Assembly: GCA_002363635.1 (NCBI GenBank)
Contig: DEWM01000067.1
Span: forward strand, 1-25,671
Direction: 5' to 3'
From: Caryophanales bacterium UBA3210
Lineage (GTDB): Bacteria; Bacillota_I; Bacilli_A; RFN20; CAG-449
Length of the DNA stretch: 25,671 nt
The position numbers and the translations under genes are program-made. The notes under the pieces are model-generated. The model saw only the letters and a list, made by a program, of their open reading frames with translations. It made no database searches and was not told the origin of the DNA. Numbering within the stretch: the stretch's first letter is position 1; the number at the start of each line of letters is the position of its first letter. Shown piece after piece: positions 22,516-25,671 of this stretch.

Positions 22516-23532
22516 ATGTGGTGGATCTACCCATTGTATATCGTTGCACTTGTCGCAATGGTCTACTTATCAATTAAACTAGGTGACCTAGTTGATTTAT
22601 TAGACAAGAAAACAAAAGTTTCAGGCGCATTCATTGGTTCTGTTCTTCTTGGAGCAGTAACATCATTACCTGAATTATTTACATCTATATCTTCAGTATT
22701 ATTTGTAAATAACCCAGAACTTGTTATCGGAGACATTCTTGGTTCAGATATCTTTGATATCGTCGCATTAGTTGTCTTAACATTTATCTTTGCAAGACAC
22801 TTTTTCGAATCAAAATTAAAATCAAAATTACACTTATTAAATGTCGGTGTATTACTAGTTATGTACGCCCTTGCTTTATATGCAGTATTTGCACCAGCAG
22901 AATGGCAACTTATGCTAGGTGATATCAACGTTATTTCACCAATTATCTTTATTGGTTACGTTGCTCTTCTTATCTTATCTCCAAAAGAAGCAGAGGAAGA
23001 AAAAGAAGAAACAGACTCAAAACTTACAGTTAAACAAATTTTAGTATTATTTTCCATCAGTGCAGTATTATTAATCGGCGTATCAATTGGTATTACATTC
23101 ATAACAGATCTTATTGTAAAAGAAATCCCTTGGCTTGGTGCTTCTGTAGGTGGAGCAATCTTACTTGGTGTTGCTACTTCAATTCCAGAAATTATCTCAA
23201 CTGCTCATTTATTCAAGCTTAGAAATTACGATGCAGGATTTGGTAACATCATCGGTTCTTGCACATTCAACTTCGCAATTATTTCACTTGCCGACTTCTT
23301 ATCATGGCAAGCAGTCAACGGATCAGTTGTTGCTTCTAGAGGTATTTGGATTTCAACACAGAATTCACAATTATTAACATTATTCGGTTTATTCAGTGTT
23401 TTACTCTTAGGTGGATTTATCTTAATCAAGAGTTACACAAAACAGATTAAAGGTGTCAAAAGTTCATTTATCTATTCAGGTATTGTCGCAGCTTTAATTA
23501 CTACACTTTATATTTTATCTTTAGTATTATAA
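22516..23532 (+). CDS. CaCA-family cation exchanger (Na+/Ca2+ exchanger-like)
   Basis: A 338-aa membrane protein with about ten hydrophobic helices and the two inverted alpha repeats of the Ca2+/cation antiporter superfamily. Repeat 1 has GAVTSLPE (46-53) and GDILGSDIFD (72-81); repeat 2 has GVATSIPE (218-225) and GNIIGSCTFN (243-252). The Pro-Glu pairs carry the presumed ion-binding glutamates. A charged cytoplasmic loop (SPKEAEEEKEETDSK, about 155-169) separates the halves. Given the Mn2+-type riboswitch in the leader, export of Mn2+ or of mixed divalent ions is likely, but Ca2+ or Na+ exchange cannot be excluded. AAAGGAG lies 7 nt before the ATG. The gene is transcribed alone and ends at a terminator. 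Confidence 0.9.
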   Translation: MWWIYPLYIVALVAMVYLSIKLGDLVDLLDKKTKVSGAFIGSVLLGAVTSLPELFTSISSVLFVNNPELVIGDILGSDIFDIVALVVLTFIFARHFFESKLKSKLHLLNVGVLLVMYALALYAVFAPAEWQLMLGDINVISPIIFIGYVALLILSPKEAEEEKEETDSKLTVKQILVLFSISAVLLIGVSIGITFITDLIVKEIPWLGASVGGAILLGVATSIPEIISTAHLFKLRNYDAGFGNIIGSCTFNFAIISLADFLSWQAVNGSVVASRGIWISTQNSQLLTLFGLFSVLLLGGFILIKSYTKQIKGVKSSFIYSGIVAALITTLYILSLVL

Positions 23533-23564
23533 TCATTATTAATTATAATTATTATATACGCATG

Positions 23565-23595
23565 AGCTACCCTCTATTAAGAGAGTAGCTTTTTT
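23565..23595 (+). terminator. Terminator of the cation exchanger gene
   Basis: AGCTAC-C-CTCT (23565-23575) pairs with AGAG-A-GTAGCT (23580-23590), with one C-A mismatch and an ATTA loop. It is followed by a run of six T residues. Confidence 0.85.
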
Positions 23596-23934
23596 ATACT
23601 CAATTCTATGTATATGTAGTGATTTACAAAAAAATAGAATGATTTTCACAAAAAACTTTCGAAAATTTTCTTATTTTGAGAGGTATTTAAAAAGTTATCT
23701 CTATTTTTAAACATTTGTGTGACATTATGCACGAAAACGTTGCGAAATGCCTAAAAAAGGCCACTTTATGCCAAAAAAATGTAATAAAATTTTTTTTAAA
23801 GACGTTTCGTGCCAAATTTTTGGATACTTATGTAACGCCTCTACTTTTATATCCTTTTATTAAGTATGATAATCGAGGCTTTTGAAAAAAGGCACGCGAA
23901 TAAAATCATTAGTATAAATAAAGGAGAAAGAAAT
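23596..23934 (+). other. Structured non-coding stretch and long leader before the surface-protein gene
   Basis: No gene seen in 339 bp. GCACGAAAACGT (23729-23740) and ACGTTTCGTGC (23802-23812) form an inverted pair with one bulged A, about 84 nt end to end. Inside it is a small GCCT/AGGC hairpin (23749-23761). A third related sequence, GGCACGCGAA, lies at about 23891-23900. AGAGGTA/TATCTCT (23679-23702) is a weak hairpin. GCCTC (about 23837-23841) can pair with GAGGC (23875-23879), followed by four T. TGCC followed by an A-rich tract occurs three times. No named riboswitch family was recognised. A -10-like TATGAT (23865-23870) has no good -35. Confidence 0.45.
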
Positions 23935-24429
23935 ATGAAGTTATTAAATAGAGTTACATTATTATCAGTCTTAGGTATCTCAGCATTAGTAGGTACAGGT
24001 TACGCTGCATGGACATTCTCTGCATCAGCAGAAAACAAAACAGCAAACGCAGCACTCTTAATCACAGATGCAAACACTGTTGGTGAAATCTCATTCAAAA
24101 CAAATACAGCAAAATTCACTTTAGATCAATCAGGTATCACATGGGAAGGTGAAATCGTTGCAGATTATTCTTCAGTTGGTTCAGAAGTTGAAGATCCATC
24201 AATTGAAAAATCATGGACAGCAGCAATTCCTGCAGAATTAGCAACATACGTTACATTCGTAGATGCTTCAACAACAATCTCAGGCACATGGGAAGATGAT
24301 GTTGCAATCGTTTTACCAGAACTCGTTTACACAGCAAACAAGCCAACAACAAAATCAGCTTACGATACAATGGTTAGCTTAATCTCAGAATCAAATATCA
24401 CATTCACATTCTCAGCAACAATTGCATAA
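23935..24429 (+). CDS. Secreted protein with SipW-type signal peptide (TasA/camelysin-like N terminus)
   Basis: A 164-aa exported protein. The N terminus MKLLNRVTLLSVLGISALVG is a signal peptide leading into GTGYAAWTFSASAENKTANAALLIT. The same order (G-x-[FYW]-A-x-[FW]-[ST] then N-x-x-A-A-x-x-L) is seen in TasA/CalY proteins cleaved by SipW-type signal peptidases. The rest is rich in Thr, Ser, Ala and acidic residues, has no cysteine, and is predicted beta-rich (for example WEGEIVADYSSVG, LPELVYTANKPTT). I chose ATG 23935 over the upstream ATG at 23866 because AAAGGAG lies 8 nt before it and the signal peptide begins there. Its codons are strongly biased, which suggests high expression. A fibre or matrix role is inference from the N terminus only. 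Confidence 0.7.
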   Translation: MKLLNRVTLLSVLGISALVGTGYAAWTFSASAENKTANAALLITDANTVGEISFKTNTAKFTLDQSGITWEGEIVADYSSVGSEVEDPSIEKSWTAAIPAELATYVTFVDASTTISGTWEDDVAIVLPELVYTANKPTTKSAYDTMVSLISESNITFTFSATIA

Positions 24430-24461
24430 TATATTTAATTAACTTACATATATAATAAATC

Positions 24462-24489
24462 GGCCGTAGTTCAGAAATGCACTTCGGCC
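24462..24489 (+). other. GC-rich hairpin between the two surface-protein genes
   Basis: GGCCG-T-AGT (24462-24470) pairs with ACT-T-CGGCC (24481-24489), with a 10-nt loop. It has no U-run after it, so it is not a standard terminator. It could stabilise the 3' end of the first message or separate expression of two co-transcribed genes. Confidence 0.5.
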
Positions 24490-24529
24490 ATTATCATAAA
24501 TAATGGTTCAAAGAAAGGAGGTACCAGTT

Positions 24530-25465
24530 ATGAAAAAAATCAAAATGATCTTAACAGCATTAATTGGTGCTCTATTTCTTGGAACAGCCGCTGCTACAGT
24601 AGCTACAACAGGATTTGCAGCATGGACATTCTCTTCAAATTCTTACAACACTCAATCAATCAGAGGTGCAATAAACGAATGGGAATTTGCTTCTTATGAA
24701 AGCATCTTTGAATTTGATGAAGAAACAGGAACTATCTTATACATCAAACAAATCATTGATGAAAATGGAACAGTCACTGTACCAAATGAAATTAACGGTG
24801 TCCCAGTTACACATATTGACAAGTATGCATTTAGCAATCAGCCTAGTTTAACATCAATTGTTATCGAAGCAGAAAACTTAACAATTGAAAGCTATGCTTT
24901 CTATGGTGACTACAACTTAAAAGAAATCACTTTACCTTCTTCAACAAAATTACTCAAATATTCATTTGCTAATTCAGGATCATATAACTCAGATACAAAG
25001 ACATATTCAATTGACAGCGTTACATTCACAGGAAGCGCTACTGAATTAACAGGTAACCAAGTATTCAAAGGATTAGAAATTAACACAATTACAATCCCTG
25101 CAATCGTTACTAACGTTGAAAAATCATTCTTCGATGGTGTTGAAGATTACGAAATGATCAATTACGGTGGATCTGTTGAAGACTTCGTTGGTACAGATCA
25201 TAACAACGATACATATTCAATCTTTGAAGGTTTAGTTTATAACTTACGTAATAGAAATGCTGGTACATATGCTTACCAAGCTCCAACAGCATTAACAATC
25301 TCTGGCAGAGTATTCTACTTAAATCAAAGCAACTTTACACAGAACTTATTACATTACTACGCAGAAGATGGTTCATATATTGTATATAACTTTAACAATC
25401 GTGTTAAGGTTAGCGGCAGCACATACGATAACTCAAATTGCTACTATTATTACATTGCAGAATAA
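24530..25465 (+). CDS. Secreted BspA-type leucine-rich-repeat surface protein
   Basis: A 311-aa exported protein. The signal peptide (MKKIKMILTALIGALFLGTAAATVATT) runs into GFAAWTFSSNSYNTQS, the same AAWTFS motif as the neighbour. Residues about 60-210 contain BspA/LRR_5-type repeats: VTVPNEINGVPVTHIDKYAF, then LTSIVIEAENLTIESYAFYG, LKEITLPSSTKLLKYSFA, and later TITIPAIVTNVEKSFFDGV. Such repeats are common in secreted adhesion proteins of gut and oral bacteria. The C-terminal 90 residues are Tyr/Asn-rich with no recognisable domain. There is no LPXTG motif or C-terminal helix, so the anchoring is unclear. I chose ATG 24530 because of the strong AAAGGAGG (24514-24521). It is followed directly by a terminator. 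Confidence 0.8.
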   Translation: MKKIKMILTALIGALFLGTAAATVATTGFAAWTFSSNSYNTQSIRGAINEWEFASYESIFEFDEETGTILYIKQIIDENGTVTVPNEINGVPVTHIDKYAFSNQPSLTSIVIEAENLTIESYAFYGDYNLKEITLPSSTKLLKYSFANSGSYNSDTKTYSIDSVTFTGSATELTGNQVFKGLEINTITIPAIVTNVEKSFFDGVEDYEMINYGGSVEDFVGTDHNNDTYSIFEGLVYNLRNRNAGTYAYQAPTALTISGRVFYLNQSNFTQNLLHYYAEDGSYIVYNFNNRVKVSGSTYDNSNCYYYYIAE

Positions 25466-25503
25466 AATGCAAAACGGCTCAATGAGCCGTTTTCTTTTGC
25501 ATT
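25466..25503 (+). terminator. Strong terminator after the LRR protein gene
   Basis: AAAACGGCTC (25471-25480) pairs perfectly with GAGCCGTTTT (25484-25493) across AAT. Outer AATGC and GCATT arms lengthen the stem beyond an internal CTTTT. It begins at the base after the stop codon. Confidence 0.9.
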
Positions 25504-25671
25504 AAGCACAAATTACAATTACATTTATATAAATCTCTTAAATAGGCTTAAACTAATAAATAACAAGCATTCACAGTTTAATAATAATATTAAAAATTAC
25601 AAAGAACATATTTCTCTTTGGCATATTTTTTACATCTAAATAAAGTAAATCGAGTAGGGAGTAAAATTAGA
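25504..25671 (+). promoter_or_regulatory. AT-rich end of window with a possible promoter for a gene to the right
   Basis: No gene is seen. TTGGCA (25618-25623) and TAAAGT (25641-25646) are spaced by 17 bp and could form a plus-strand promoter. AGGGAG near 25657 could be a ribosome site, but no start codon follows within the window. Confidence 0.35.

Noticed and set aside
23866..23934. Upstream ATG adding 23 residues to the small surface protein
   Set aside because: It would put a charged segment before the signal peptide and has no ribosome site. The ATG at 23935 has AAAGGAG.
1..25671. CRISPR arrays, prophage genes or biosynthetic clusters
   Set aside because: No regularly spaced repeats, phage structural genes or clustered synthesis genes were seen on either strand.

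Overview
The window is a low-GC, gene-dense stretch of bacterial chromosome with Firmicutes/Bacilli gene content. Several gene strings have close counterparts in Bacillus-type genomes: comFA-comFC ahead of secA, dnaX-ybaB-recR, holB-ricT-rsmI, and gdpP-rplI-dnaB-walJ-rlmH. TGA is used as a stop (for example at the end of the YfhO-family gene) and Trp is encoded by TGG, so this is not a mycoplasma with code 4. The AT richness, short gene spacing and SipW-type 'AAWTFS' surface proteins suggest an uncultured, probably host-associated Bacilli lineage near the Mollicutes/Erysipelotrichia. That placement is inference.

Layout. 1-5547 (minus strand): prfA-prmC-tsaC-rpiB, then comFA-comFC, then the 5' part of secA, which runs off the left edge and has its own promoter. 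5548-5666 is a divergent promoter region. 5667-7397 (plus): an alkaline-phosphatase-superfamily enzyme, then a type II toxin-antitoxin pair with its own promoter/operator and terminator. 7427-7819 is a gene-free scar holding a decayed gene 3' end and three imperfect copies of a 20-bp sequence. 7820-13773 (plus): a replication/repair operon, dnaX-ybaB-recR-tmk-holB-ricT-rsmI. It meets a convergent minus-strand operon, gdpP-rplI-dnaB-walJ-rlmH-yfhO (22093 down to 13787), at a bidirectional terminator. 22094-22515 is a divergent control region with the gdpP promoter plus palindrome, and a Mn2+-type (yybP-ykoY) riboswitch ahead of a CaCA-family cation exchanger. The right end carries a structured non-coding stretch and two secreted proteins sharing a G-[YF]-A-A-W-T-F-S signal-peptide motif, one TasA/camelysin-like in its N terminus and one with BspA-type leucine-rich repeats.

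The plus operon supplies the clamp loader (DnaX, HolB), dTMP kinase, the RecR repair mediator and two translation/RNA-related proteins. The minus operon supplies the replicative helicase, ribosomal protein L9, c-di-AMP turnover, a 23S rRNA methyltransferase and a polyprenyl-sugar-type membrane glycosyltransferase. The most distinctive features are the surface-protein pair with its long leader, the riboswitch-controlled exchanger, the comFA start codon placed directly after a terminator hairpin, and several promoters whose -10 box lies inside a palindrome.
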